Assembly (NCBI GenBank): GCA_023383015.1
Contig: JAHDXW010000032.1
Coordinates: forward strand, 1 to 42,983
Source: Paracoccaceae bacterium
GTDB lineage: Bacteria; Pseudomonadota; Alphaproteobacteria; Rhodobacterales; Rhodobacteraceae
Direction: 5' to 3'
DNA: 42,983 bases
Shown here in pieces: positions 26,149 through 34,689 of this stretch. The number at the start of each line of letters is the position of its first letter. Position 1 is the stretch's first letter. The position numbers and the translations under genes are program-made. The notes beneath the pieces are model-generated. The model searched no databases. It was not told where the DNA came from and saw nothing but the letters and a program-made list of their open reading frames with translations.

Positions 26149-26216
26149 AGCGAGAACCGGCGAGGTGAACTCGGCGTTTCGGGATGGACAAGGGCAGCGA
26201 GCGCCGATTACCCGAA

Positions 26217-26243
26217 CGGAGACAGCATTTCAGGCCGTCTCCG
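26217..26243. terminator. Candidate bidirectional hairpin between convergent genes
   Basis: CGGAGAC (26217-26223) pairs with GTCTCCG (26237-26243) around a 13-base loop. It lies between the stops of the ATP-grasp gene and the YqaA-family gene. No strong T tract is present, so termination is plausible but unproven. Confidence 0.35.
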
Positions 26244-26301
26244 GATTGAAGGTCAGAAGCCGCAACTCGCACTGCGAGTCGAGGCACACCCAGAGCCATA
26301 G

Positions 26302-26736
26302 TCAGCCGAACTCCAGGGTCGCTGCTGCCAGAATAAGGTAGCGGCCGATCTTCGCGATGCTGACGAGGAGCAGGAATACCAGGAAGGTCTCGCGCAGCAC
26401 GCCCGCTACGACAGTAAGCGGGTCGCCGATAATCGGCGCCCAGGCCAGCAGCAGCGACCATCTGCCGTAGCGGCGATACCAGCCTTCCGCCCGCGCCAGC
26501 GCGGCGGGGCTCACCGGAAACCACCGCCGGCCGCGGAACCGTTCGATCCCTCGCCCGAGAAACCAGTTGACCACAGAACCCAGGACGTTCCCGACGCTCG
26601 CCACAGCCAGCACCAGCCATGGCGCGTAGTCGGTCAGCAAAAGGCCCACGACCAGTGCCTCGGACTGGGCAGGGAGCAGAGTCGCAGCGGTGAAGGCAGC
26701 CAGAAACAGGCCGCCATAAACGGCAAGATCGCCCAT
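26302..26736 (-). CDS. YqaA/DedA-type (VTT domain) inner-membrane protein
   Basis: 144 residues, with the YqaA-family start GGLFLAAFTAATLLPAQSEA, re-entrant-loop region VASVGNVLGSVVNWFLGR, and second half WAPIIGDPLTVVAGVLRE. Length is typical of short YqaA proteins. The Pro/Gly-rich re-entrant loops place it in the SNARE-associated/VTT superfamily, linked to lipid or small-solute transport. It starts nine bases after the nreB-like stop, so it is the third gene of that operon. A role in metal tolerance is only inferred from this. Confidence 0.82.
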   Translation of the reverse strand: MGDLAVYGGLFLAAFTAATLLPAQSEALVVGLLLTDYAPWLVLAVASVGNVLGSVVNWFLGRGIERFRGRRWFPVSPAALARAEGWYRRYGRWSLLLAWAPIIGDPLTVVAGVLRETFLVFLLLVSIAKIGRYLILAAATLEFG

Positions 26737-26745
26737 GATAATCGG

Positions 26746-28059
26746 TCAGGCCCGCCGGGACGGCCATTGCCGATGCAGCGCGTCGATCACCACGGCGTGG
26801 CTGTGGCCGCTCTCTCCATGTTCCCACAGATGCGGATGTCCTTCGGGCAGATCGGGGTGTTCATGCGGCAGAACCTCCGGCTCTGCCGCAGGCCAGAGCT
26901 TCAGCGCGCTCGCTACCCCGAGGGCGGCGAGGCCAGCCATGATGAGAAAGGTCGCATCCAGACCGAATGCGGCCCCGAACCGCCCGGCCAGCGGATAGGT
27001 GAGAAGCCAGCAGGCATGGCTGAGCGCGAACTGGGCGGCAAAGATCGCCGGCCGGTCCTCCGGCTGGGCGGACCGGCGCAGCAGTCGACCCGTCGGCGTT
27101 TGTATCAGGCTGTAGCCAAAGCCGATCACGAGCCACAGCGCCATCAGCGTAGGCAGCGATCCGACCAGCGGGCCGAAGGCCGTTCCGCAAACGAGGATCA
27201 GGGCACCTGCAATCATCGGCGGTCGGTCCGGCATTCGGTCGAGCAGCCGCGGCAGGAGCAGCGCCGCGACCATCGAGCCGCCGCCAAACGCCGCGAGCGC
27301 CAGCGCCACCTGCTCTTCGCCGAGGCCAAGCCGCGCCTGAACCAGCACGACCGTGTTGACGATCACCATGGCCCCTGCCGCGGCCACCGCAAGGTTCAGC
27401 GCAAGCAGCCCCCGCAGGCGCGGCGTGGCGAGATAGATGCGGATGCCGCGGGTGGTCCGGTCCCAGATGCCGCGCGGCTGCGTCGGCCGGGGTGACGGCA
27501 GAGTGACGGTCATCACGAGTGCGGCCGATGCCAGAAAGCCGATGACGGTGCCGCCGAACAAGACCGGAAAGCTCACCACCGTCAGCAGCGCGGCCGCGAG
27601 CATCGGCGAGAGCAGGTTCTCCAGATCATAGGCCAGCCGCGAGAGCGACAGTGCCCGCGTGTACTCGGCCTCGTCGGGCAGAACGTCCGGGATCGTCGCC
27701 TGGAAGGTCGGGGTGAAGCCGGCCGATGCCGCCTGCAGCAGGAAGATCAGCACATAGATGTGCCAGACCTCGGACACGAAAGGCAGCGCCAGCGCGACCG
27801 TCGCCCGGATCAGGTCGAGCGCCACCAGCATCGCCCGTCGCGGCACCCGGTCGGCAAAGGCCGAGGCAATCGGCGCAAGCGTCACATAGGCGACCATCTT
27901 GATCGCAAGCGCGGTGCCGAGCACCACCCCCGCATCGGCCCCCGCGAGATCCCAGGCCAGAAGCCCGAGAGCGACCGTGGCCAAGCCGGTGCCTATCAGC
28001 GCAATGACCTGCGCGGCGAACAGATGACGGTACGTGCGGTTGGCAAGGACGGCGAGCAT
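26746..28059 (-). CDS. nreB: NreB-type nickel/cobalt exporter, MFS family
   Basis: 437 residues from the ATG at 28059 (GAGAGG in front); the open frame extends 24 codons upstream into the repressor gene and is not used. About twelve hydrophobic spans of an MFS permease, with the loop signature ASAFADRVPRRAM after span 2 and DLENLLSPMLAAAL mid-protein. The C-terminus is His-rich (LPHEHPDLPEGHPHLWEH, SGHSH), the hallmark of NreB nickel exporters. It is eight bases downstream of an RcnR/NreA-type repressor, which supports nickel or cobalt as substrate. Confidence 0.82.
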   Translation of the reverse strand: MLAVLANRTYRHLFAAQVIALIGTGLATVALGLLAWDLAGADAGVVLGTALAIKMVAYVTLAPIASAFADRVPRRAMLVALDLIRATVALALPFVSEVWHIYVLIFLLQAASAGFTPTFQATIPDVLPDEAEYTRALSLSRLAYDLENLLSPMLAAALLTVVSFPVLFGGTVIGFLASAALVMTVTLPSPRPTQPRGIWDRTTRGIRIYLATPRLRGLLALNLAVAAAGAMVIVNTVVLVQARLGLGEEQVALALAAFGGGSMVAALLLPRLLDRMPDRPPMIAGALILVCGTAFGPLVGSLPTLMALWLVIGFGYSLIQTPTGRLLRRSAQPEDRPAIFAAQFALSHACWLLTYPLAGRFGAAFGLDATFLIMAGLAALGVASALKLWPAAEPEVLPHEHPDLPEGHPHLWEHGESGHSHAVVIDALHRQWPSRRA

Positions 28060-28067
28060 GGTGCCTC

Positions 28068-28325
28068 TCAGAGAAGTTTGGCCAGCGCGCGCAATTCGAC
28101 GAGATCGCTCTCGCCGCCGTGCCCCAGGCAATGGTCGATGTGGTCGTGAATCAGCATCCGCTTGGCGGCTGTGACAGCGCTTTCGACCGCCTTGATCTGG
28201 CCCGCGATCTCGGCGCAGGGCTTCTCCGCCTCCAGCATGGCGATGATGGATCTGAGGTGTCCCTCCACCCGTTTGAGGCGGTTGATGATATGGGGGTGCG
28301 AACTGTGCTGGGCTGACTCGGACAT
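28068..28325 (-). CDS. nreA: CsoR/RcnR-family metal-sensing repressor (NreA-like)
   Basis: 85 residues, all-helical CsoR/RcnR fold: HPHIINRLKRVEGHLRSII, EKPCAEIAGQIKAVESAV, then AKRMLIHDHIDHCL. The His near the N-terminus, Cys in KPCAE and His in HDHIDH correspond to the RcnR/NreA nickel-cobalt set rather than the Cu set of CsoR. With nickel bound it should release DNA. It is first in an operon with nreB and the YqaA-type gene, and a perfect palindrome lies 11 bases before its ATG. Confidence 0.87.
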   Translation of the reverse strand: MSESAQHSSHPHIINRLKRVEGHLRSIIAMLEAEKPCAEIAGQIKAVESAVTAAKRMLIHDHIDHCLGHGGESDLVELRALAKLL

Positions 28326-28335
28326 CGTGCGCTCT

Positions 28336-28354
28336 TATCCCCCCAGGGGGGATA
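28336..28354. promoter_or_regulatory. CsoR/RcnR-type operator of the nickel operon
   Basis: TATCCCCCCAGGGGGGATA is a perfect 19-base palindrome: C6, one A, G6, with AT flanks, centred at 28345. The G-tract with AT flanks is the known recognition pattern of RcnR/CsoR-family tetramers. Its position just before nreA fits repression of the whole operon, including autoregulation. Confidence 0.85.
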
Positions 28355-28379
28355 TGCGCAAGGTCTGCGCTAATCGCGT

Positions 28380-28675
28380 CATGTGGAAGCGCAAGCTGAA
28401 GATTGCCGAGATTTAAACATAATGAATTTCAATGACTTAAGGTAGAGAAGGTTAGACGTCAGGCCCATCCCCTCCGCCACTTGCCCTCGCGAACGCGTTC
28501 TCCCGATCCGGCAGGGGCCGGATTCCCTTTCATCTTGAGGGTTGTGCGGGAGGGGCTCAGCACTGCCTTGCGCGACCTTTGGGCCGATCGAGGTCTCGAT
28601 TCTGTCCCTTGGAGTGGTGCAGTTCGCGCTGATCGTCACCGTGATGTTCGGCGCGGGTCTGCCTGATCGGGATGC
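28380..28675. other. Interval with a possible truncated membrane-protein start
   Basis: The first part (28380-28470) is AT-rich and non-coding by eye. A hairpin ATCCGGC / GCCGGAT lies at 28506-28523, followed by TCCCTTT. On the plus strand about 28590-28663 reads IEVSILSLGVVQFALIVTVM plus FGAGL, a hydrophobic N-terminus like that of a transporter, ending where the transposase remnant begins. It may be a gene cut by the insertion. No complete gene is seen. Confidence 0.3.
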
Positions 28676-29864
28676 CGCGGCGGGCAGGCCGATGACCGCA
28701 TCATCGCCCATGGGCGCGATGGTTTCAGCGTCATGAAGCGGGCGCGCTGGACGGCCCACTCATCGTTCTGTTCCGGCAGCAGGCGCCGACAAGGCGGGTG
28801 ATGGCCTCGTCGTTGGGGAAGATGCCGGCGACGTCGGTGCGGCGCTTGATCTCGCCGGTGAGGCGCTCGATCGGGTTCGTGGAATGCAGCTTGGCACGGC
28901 GCTCCTTGGGGAAGGACATGCAGGCCAGCGCGTCATGCTCGGCCTCGTCCATCAGCGTGGCGGGTTTCGGCACCTTCGGCCGGATCTTTTTGGCCACGGC
29001 GCGCCACCGGGTGGTGGCGGCCCCGGCCGTGTCGTGGGCGAAGGCGGTGGCGATGAAGGCCGGGACAACGCGCCGTCCGCAATTCCCGGCGGAGGCCCGG
29101 GCGTTGCGCTGGACGCGGCCACGGCACCGCTGCCAGGTCGCGCTGAGCACCTTCGGGACGGCGGCCCTGATGCCCTCGTGGGCGTCGCTGATCACCAGCT
29201 TGACCCCGCGCAGGCCGTGCCGTGTCAGCCTGCGCAGGAACTCCGTCAGGATCGGCTGGGCCTCGGATGTACCGATTTCCAGACCGATAACATCACGACG
29301 ACTGTCGGTGCTGACGCCGATGGCGATGATGACGGCGACCGACACGATCCGCCCGCCGCCCCGGACCTTGAGGCAGGTGGCGTCGATCCAGAGGTTGGGC
29401 CATGCGCCCTCCGGCGGCCGGGAGAGGAAGGCCTTCACCTTGCCGTCGATGTCCTGGCACAGGCGGCTGACCTGGCACCTGGAGAGGCCCGTCATGCCCA
29501 TGGCCTTGCCCAGATCGTCGACGGAGCGGGTGGAGATGCCCTGTACATGGGCCTCCGGGATAACCGCTGTCAGCGCCTTCCCGGCCATGCGTCGCGGTTC
29601 GAGGAAGCCGGGGAAGCAGCTTCCCTTCCCGAGCTCGGGGATGCGCGGCTCGAGTGTCCGGGCGCGTGTCTCCCGGTCCCGGTCACGGCGGCCGCTGCGC
29701 TGCGCCCGCCGCGGTGCGTCCTTCTCGCCACTGGCCGCGCCGGTAACGGCACCGACCTCCAGTTCCATCAGCCGCTCGGCGGCAAGGCCGGTCATCTCGT
29801 GCAGCAGATCGGCGCCGGGGGCCTTTTCCACGAGGGCGCGGAAGTCCACCATGTCGGTGGTCAT
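28676..29864 (-). pseudogene. IS256-family (mutator) transposase, frameshifted
   Basis: From the ATG at 29864 (MTTDMVDFRALVEKAPGADL) the protein follows IS256 transposases closely: FPGFLEPRRMAGKALTAVI, VQGISTRSVDDLGKAMGM, NLWIDATCLKV (first Asp), KLVISDAHEG (second Asp), AKLHSTNPIERLTGEIKRRT. After ITRLVGA the frame is lost. The expected continuation LLPEQNDEWAVQRARF lies in another frame, and a second shift is needed to read ETIAPMGDDAV (28676-28712). The normally conserved HFMRN block has become RVQRN. The element is therefore probably dead. A candidate right end (CCCAGAACCTACACAATGCT) lies near 29937-29956; no matching left end was found. Confidence 0.82.
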
Positions 29865-30677
29865 CGGTGGTTCACCCGGTCCGGGGTTGGCGCAACCAAC
29901 CAGACCCCAACCGAACATCGCCGGTGACCACCTCACCCAGAACCTACACAATGCTCGGGGGTAGCATCGGGAAACGGGCCTATCGGTCGAGTTCTTCACG
30001 CGCGGCAAACGGTCCAGCCCCTGAGAAGCGACGGCCCCCTCGTTTCAGAAGTACCCGGGCCGGCTCGTCGGGGTGTTCAGGCCTGGCGGTGCCGTCTCCC
30101 GATGGCCTGCTGGACGGCTTCCCCGACTTCGATGCCTGCGGGTAGGTCAGGTGGATCACGCCGATTCGCTCGTGCCGGATTTCGTTCCCGAAAGTCGGCG
30201 CGCCGGATCGGAACGCCGCGATTTCGTCCTCAATTCTGGGTCGCAGGAGCGGGTCCACCATCGCCATTGCGCCAGTTCCCGCTCTGTCCGTGCGTCAGAA
30301 GTCGTCACGTCGCGCATTCGATTGCGCTTCGCGCGACAAGAGCGCTGCGTTGCGGTTGGGCCGGTTCCGGATCCTGCAGGCCAGGGCTGCGGGTCTGCTC
30401 GTGCCAGCCAGCTCCCATGTGGGATCCACGAAGTGAATCTCTCTCAGGATTTGCGCGGCAGGCCACGCGCGCGGTCGAAGACGTCGCGGCGGCCGGCGAC
30501 GGTTCCCGCGTTTGCCCCGGGGCCGCCGGGCAGTCTGCCCGAGCGGCTCTGCATGCCGGCCCTGGCCGGGCGGAAGGACAACGGCGCCGGCGCACGCGCG
30601 AGCAGGGAGGTCGGGGCGTCGACACGGGAGGCGTCGCCCCGGCTCAGCCGCCTGCACCGCGTCGGGCTGCCCGGCCC
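29865..30677. other. About 800 bases without a recognisable gene
   Basis: The first about 90 bases belong to the IS256 remnant's end. Beyond, a minus-strand open frame at 29980-30267 (95 residues, RPRIEDEIAAFRSGAPTFGN) and several Arg/Pro-rich frames are present, with no motif, ribosome binding site or family that I recognise. Composition suggests decayed DNA between the insertion remnant and the catabolic locus. Confidence 0.4.
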
Positions 30678-31472
30678 CTATCCGGCCGCGCGGGAGAGGA
30701 GCCTCGCCCGGGCCGTCGCGGCGGCCAGAAGGAAATTCTGATCGGTGCCCGCGAGCGCCATCCGGATCCCGCGCCTGATGTAGTCCGGGGCGAGGACGTC
30801 GTCGTAGATGCCGCCCATCCCGGGCCACCTGCCGTGCCGGGCGCAGGCGGTGAAGAGCGCGTCGTAGGCGGCCTTGATCCGTGGGTCGCCATACTGGGCG
30901 GGAATGCCGTATTCGGCGCAGAGGTCGTTGGTCCCGATCATCACGACATCGACACCCTCGACGGCGGCGATCGCATCGGCCTGTGCGATGGCCTCCGGCG
31001 TCTCGAGCATCACGACCGTCATGCAGGCGCGGTTCAGCAGGCGGATCGTCTCGGGCAGGGGGACCGGCCGGAACTGGAGCTGCGGGGCGGGGCCGACCGA
31101 GCGATGGCCGAGCGGGGGAAGCTTCAGTCGCATCACCGCCTCTCGCGCCTCGGCCGGGCTGTCGACATGCGGCAGGATGATGCCGAGTGCGCCGTTGTCG
31201 AGGGCGCGCGTCGCGAGCGAATACTCGCCCTTGGGCACGCGCACGAAAGGGGCGATCCCGCAGGCGAGCGCGGCGGTCGAGATCTGGGCCACCGTGTCGA
31301 GGCTCATCGAACCGTGTTCGAGGTCGATGAAGAGCCAGTCGTAGCCCGCAGCCTTCATCGCCGGTGCGATATCGACGGTCCGGGCAAGCCGCAGCGCGAC
31401 CCCGAGCGCGACGCCGCCCGCCTCGAGCCGCCGGAGGGCAGGGTTGTCGATGCCGTCACCGGATGCGTCCAT
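30678..31472 (-). CDS. HpcH/HpaI-family aldolase (class II, metal-dependent)
   Basis: 264 residues from the ATG at 31472 (GAGGAGG upstream). Family motifs are intact: YDWLFIDLEHGSM with the catalytic-site His (about 45), FVRVP with the carboxylate-binding Arg (about 75), GALGIILPHVDSPAEA, and metal-binding Glu and Asp in MLETPEAI and VVMIGTNDL. These enzymes split or join 2-keto acids and aldehydes (for example 4-hydroxy-2-oxoheptanedioate). It is ten bases downstream of an amidohydrolase gene and shares the divergent promoter of the locus. It may carry out the final C-C cleavage of the pathway (inference). Confidence 0.87.
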   Translation of the reverse strand: MDASGDGIDNPALRRLEAGGVALGVALRLARTVDIAPAMKAAGYDWLFIDLEHGSMSLDTVAQISTAALACGIAPFVRVPKGEYSLATRALDNGALGIILPHVDSPAEAREAVMRLKLPPLGHRSVGPAPQLQFRPVPLPETIRLLNRACMTVVMLETPEAIAQADAIAAVEGVDVVMIGTNDLCAEYGIPAQYGDPRIKAAYDALFTACARHGRWPGMGGIYDDVLAPDYIRRGIRMALAGTDQNFLLAAATARARLLSRAAG

Positions 31473-31482
31473 GACCGCCTCC

Positions 31483-32679
31483 TCAGATCCGGATATCGTC
31501 GGGGCGCAGGGCGCGGCCGCCCTGCACGACCATGTCGACGCGCTCCAGCGCATAGGGGTCGCGCAGCGGATCGCCGTCGAGGATGACGAGGTCAGCAACC
31601 TTCCCGGGCTCGACCGTCCCCACGAGATGCGAGACCGCCAGCGCCTCTGCGGCGTTGCGCGTGCAGGCGAGCAGGGTCTCGCCGGCGTCGAGGCCGAGTT
31701 CGCGCATCATCTCAACATCCTCGGCATAGCGGCCGGCGGAATCGGTCCCCGTCACGATCCGGACGCCGGCCTTCACCGCATTGCGGAAGGCCTGCTCCAT
31801 CGGCGCGATCAGCGGCATGTGCAGGTCGATCCAGGCCTGGCCGCGGTCCAGCGCGGGATTGATCGTCTGGCGGCCGTAGGACGACAGGGTGGGGTCGAGG
31901 AAGACGCCCGTCTCGGCCATGCGCTGTGCCTGCTCGAGGCCGAGATAGAACCCGTGCGACACCACGTCGACACCGGCATCGAGCACCCGGTCGATGGCGA
32001 CCGTGCCCATGACGTGGCAGGCCGTATTCTTGCCGTGCGCCTTGGCCTGATCGAAGGCGGCGCGGATTTCGTCGAGCTCCATCTCGGGGCGCGTCTTCTG
32101 CGGGCCGTCGATGACAACGGGATCGTGGCTCGCCATCACCTTGACGAGGTCGGCCCCGCCCTCGAGCTGGCGACGTGCCGCCTTGCGCATGGCGTCCACG
32201 CCGTCGGCCTCCACTGAAATCACGGCCGCATGGCCCCCGGTGACGCAAAGTGGCGCGCCGCAGACGACCATGCGCGGGCCGGGGAGGAAGTCCCGCGCGA
32301 TGAACTCCCTGAAACGGAACGAGAGATCGTAGGACGCGCCCATGTCGCGGATCGTGGTCCAGCCCGCGCGCAGTGCCGTGACGGCGGCGCGGGCGCAGTT
32401 CAGGGCAAGCTTGTCGCGGCCGGCGGCAAGTTCGGGATAGACCGGCCCGCGGGTGCCGCGGAAGACGAGATGGTCGTGGACATTGATCAGCCCCGGCATC
32501 ACGAAGCGGCTCTTGGCGTCGACGACCTCTGCGCCCGCGAGGTCGGGCCGTCGCGGCAGGTCAGCAGTCGCAATCACCTCCCTGATCCGGTCGCCCTCGA
32601 TGACGACCGTGCGCGACGCCTTCGCGTCGCGGCCGGTGGCATCGAACAGCTGGCCGCATGTGATCAGAAGCGTGCCCAT
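31483..32679 (-). CDS. Amidohydrolase-superfamily metal-dependent hydrolase (paralogue 1)
   Basis: 398 residues, cytosolic. Amidohydrolase barrel with HxH in LINVHDHLVF (about 67), the bridging-Lys region ADLVKVMASHD (about 185), His in ACHVMG (about 223) and VVSHGFYL (about 243), and the Asp in GTDSAGRYAEDVE (about 315). The composite beta domain is visible at both ends (MGTLLITCGQLFDATG; LVGTVEPGKVADLVILDG). Substrates in this subgroup are N-acyl amino acids, dipeptides, imidazolonepropionate or cyclic amides. First gene of the leftward arm. Clearly related to the amidohydrolase at 40044. Confidence 0.88.
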   Translation of the reverse strand: MGTLLITCGQLFDATGRDAKASRTVVIEGDRIREVIATADLPRRPDLAGAEVVDAKSRFVMPGLINVHDHLVFRGTRGPVYPELAAGRDKLALNCARAAVTALRAGWTTIRDMGASYDLSFRFREFIARDFLPGPRMVVCGAPLCVTGGHAAVISVEADGVDAMRKAARRQLEGGADLVKVMASHDPVVIDGPQKTRPEMELDEIRAAFDQAKAHGKNTACHVMGTVAIDRVLDAGVDVVSHGFYLGLEQAQRMAETGVFLDPTLSSYGRQTINPALDRGQAWIDLHMPLIAPMEQAFRNAVKAGVRIVTGTDSAGRYAEDVEMMRELGLDAGETLLACTRNAAEALAVSHLVGTVEPGKVADLVILDGDPLRDPYALERVDMVVQGGRALRPDDIRI

Positions 32680-32756
32680 CGCTCATCCTCCGCGGGCTTC
32701 AGCGGCAGCGGGCCGTCGGGCCCGCCCCTCCCTGAAGCGCAGTGCCCCTTTGCCGG

Positions 32757-32790
32757 TTGACAGCACCATAGTCGTATCCATAGCGTATAC
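32757..32790 (+). promoter_or_regulatory. Divergent promoter with adjacent repeats in the catabolic locus
   Basis: A TTGACA (32757-32762) faces the ABC operon. Right after it come two adjacent near-repeats, CATAGTCGTATC (32767-32778) and CATAGCGTATAC (32779-32790), the second holding the palindrome GTATAC. This is the only non-coding gap between the two arms (32680-32805), so it is the natural binding place of the locus GntR regulator. GCGTATAC recurs at 36532-36539 at the start of the binding-protein gene. Confidence 0.45.
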
Positions 32791-32805
32791 AAGACGGGAG
32801 GAGCC

Positions 32806-33826
32806 GATGGACCCGACGTTTCTCCGCCTGATCGGCCTGCGGCTTCTGGCAATTCCGCTGTCCCTGCTCGTGGTCGCGACCTTCGCCTTCGCGCTGGTTG
32901 CGCTCATCCCGGGCGACCCCGCGGTGCAGATTCTCGGCCAGTTCGCGACGCCGGAGGAACTCGACCGGCTGCGCGCCGAACTCGGGCTCGACCGGACCGC
33001 GGCTGAACGCTATGTGATCTTCATCGGGCATCTCCTCGAGGGCGACCTCGGAACGTCATTCCAGTCGCGCCGTCCGGTGCTGGAGGAAATCGGACGCCAT
33101 CTTCCGGCGACGGTCGAACTGGTCGTTCTGGCAACCTTCGGCGCTGTCGCGATAGGCCTCGTGATGGGTGGGATCGGGGCCTGGTATCGCGGGCGCTGGC
33201 CCGACCGGGTCGCCTCGGGCGGGATCACGTTGTTCCAGTCGATTCCCGATTTCCTGCTCGCGCTCCTGCTCATCTTTGCGCTGTTCTTCGTCCTGCGGCT
33301 GGTGCCGCCGCCCGTGGGTCGGCTGGGTTTCGGCGCGTCGGCGCCGCCGGCGGTGACGGGGATGCTGCTCGTCGATTCGCTGCTGGCGGGCCAGTACGCC
33401 ACCTTTCGGAGGGTGGCCGCCGCCTCGCTCCTTCCGGTTCTGGCGCTGTCGGTCGTCTATTCGGCCTACATCGCCAAGATCAGCCGCACGACGATCTCGG
33501 CGGCACTCAATTCCGACCAGGCGCTCTACGCCCGGGCCTGCGGGCTGAGCGAATGGAAGGTCTTCGGTTACGCCCTCAAGCAGGCACGCACGCCGATCCT
33601 GACCTACGGGGCGATCCTGTTCGGGTCGCTGATCGGGGGGGCAGCGATCATCGAGACGATCTTTGCCTGGCGCGGGGTCGGCGAATGGGCCCTCAAGTCC
33701 ATGCTGACCCTTGATGTTCCGGCGATCCAGGGCTTCGTCATCGTCGCCGGGGCGATCACGCTCGTGCTCTATCTCGTGCTCGACATCCTCGTCTTGCTGC
33801 TCGATCCACGGATTCGCCTCCAATGA
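32806..33826 (+). CDS. Dipeptide/opine-type ABC transporter permease (DppB-like)
   Basis: 340 residues, about six membrane spans. N-terminal IGLRLLAIPLSLLVVATFAF and IPGDPAVQILG are typical of DppB/OppB. The coupling-helix EAA motif reads ALYARACGLSEWKVFGYALK, and the last spans follow GGAAIIETIFAWRGVGEWA. GGGAGGAG precedes the ATG. First gene of the rightward operon; its TGA overlaps the next ATG by four bases. It pairs with the next permease to form the translocation channel. Confidence 0.9.
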
Positions 33827-34689
33827 GTGCGGGCGGAAGGATGGGGGGTGCGGCGAACCCTGGGACAGGGAGCGGGGCCGTGCGACTTGCCCGCGGCGCC
33901 CTGCAGGCGCCGCTGGTGCTGCTGGCCTGCCTGACCGTCCTTGTCCTTGCGACGGCGCAGTGGACGCTTCCGCTGCCCTACAACCCGATCATGCCCGGGG
34001 CGGGCCCGCCGCTGCGGCCGCCTTCGGCCGCCCACTGGTTCGGAACCGACCGGTTCGGTTTCGACCTCTTCTCGCGCACGCTCGCCGCGGGATCGCGCGA
34101 CATCCCGCTCGCGATCTCCGGCACGCTGGTCTCGGCGCTCGCCGGGGTTCCCCTCGGCCTGCTTGCGGTCACCCGCGGCCGGGCGGGCGAACTGCTGATG
34201 CGCGGCCTGGATGCGTTCCAGGCCTTCCCCCTAGTCGTCCTCGCGGTTGCCGTCGTCGCGCTGACGGGCAATCGGCTCGAGAACGTCGTGCTCGCGATCG
34301 CGATCATCAACGTCCCCCGCTTCATGCGGCTCGTCCGGGCCCAGGGGCTGAGCATCCGCGAAGCGCGGTTCATCGAGGCGGCGCAGACCTACGGGGCGAG
34401 CTGGCTGCGGATCCTACTGCGCCATGTGCTGCCGAACGTCTACGGGGTGGTCATAGCGCAGTGCAGCCTGACGGCAGCCCATTCGATCGTCGTCATCGCC
34501 GCCCTCAGCTTCCTCGGCATCGGCATCTCGCCCCCTGCCGCGTCATGGGGCTCGATGATCCAGGCGGGCGCGCAGAACATGGCGACCGGGCAGTGGTGGG
34601 TGGTGCTGTTTCCGGGGCTCGCCGTGCTCGTCACGGTGGCAAGCCTCAACGCGATCGCCGAGGCCTTCGACCGGAGGCTCGCGCAATGA
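33823..34689 (+). CDS. Dipeptide/opine-type ABC transporter permease (DppC-like)
   Basis: 288 residues, six spans. DppC-type features: WFGTDRFGFDLFSRTLAAGS, the EAA loop FIEAAQTYGASWLRILLRHV and SFLGIGISPPAASWGSMI. The N-terminal about 20 residues are Gly-rich and poorly conserved, so an internal start is possible. Coupled by ATGA overlaps to both neighbours. Confidence 0.9.
   Translation: MSAGGRMGGAANPGTGSGAVRLARGALQAPLVLLACLTVLVLATAQWTLPLPYNPIMPGAGPPLRPPSAAHWFGTDRFGFDLFSRTLAAGSRDIPLAISGTLVSALAGVPLGLLAVTRGRAGELLMRGLDAFQAFPLVVLAVAVVALTGNRLENVVLAIAIINVPRFMRLVRAQGLSIREARFIEAAQTYGASWLRILLRHVLPNVYGVVIAQCSLTAAHSIVVIAALSFLGIGISPPAASWGSMIQAGAQNMATGQWWVVLFPGLAVLVTVASLNAIAEAFDRRLAQ

Noticed and set aside
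28506-28523. ATCCGGC/GCCGGAT hairpin followed by TCCCTTT as a terminator
   Set aside because: No plus-strand gene ends before it, the stem is only seven pairs and the tail is weak; mentioned only within the interval entry.
28884-29927. Plus-strand frames opposite the IS256 transposase
   Set aside because: Repetitive Gly/Asp/His translation; the minus strand is a clear IS256 transposase.
30295-30828. Minus-strand frame overlapping the aldolase 3' end
   Set aside because: Arg/Pro-rich, in a different frame from the aldolase and without motif or ribosome binding site.
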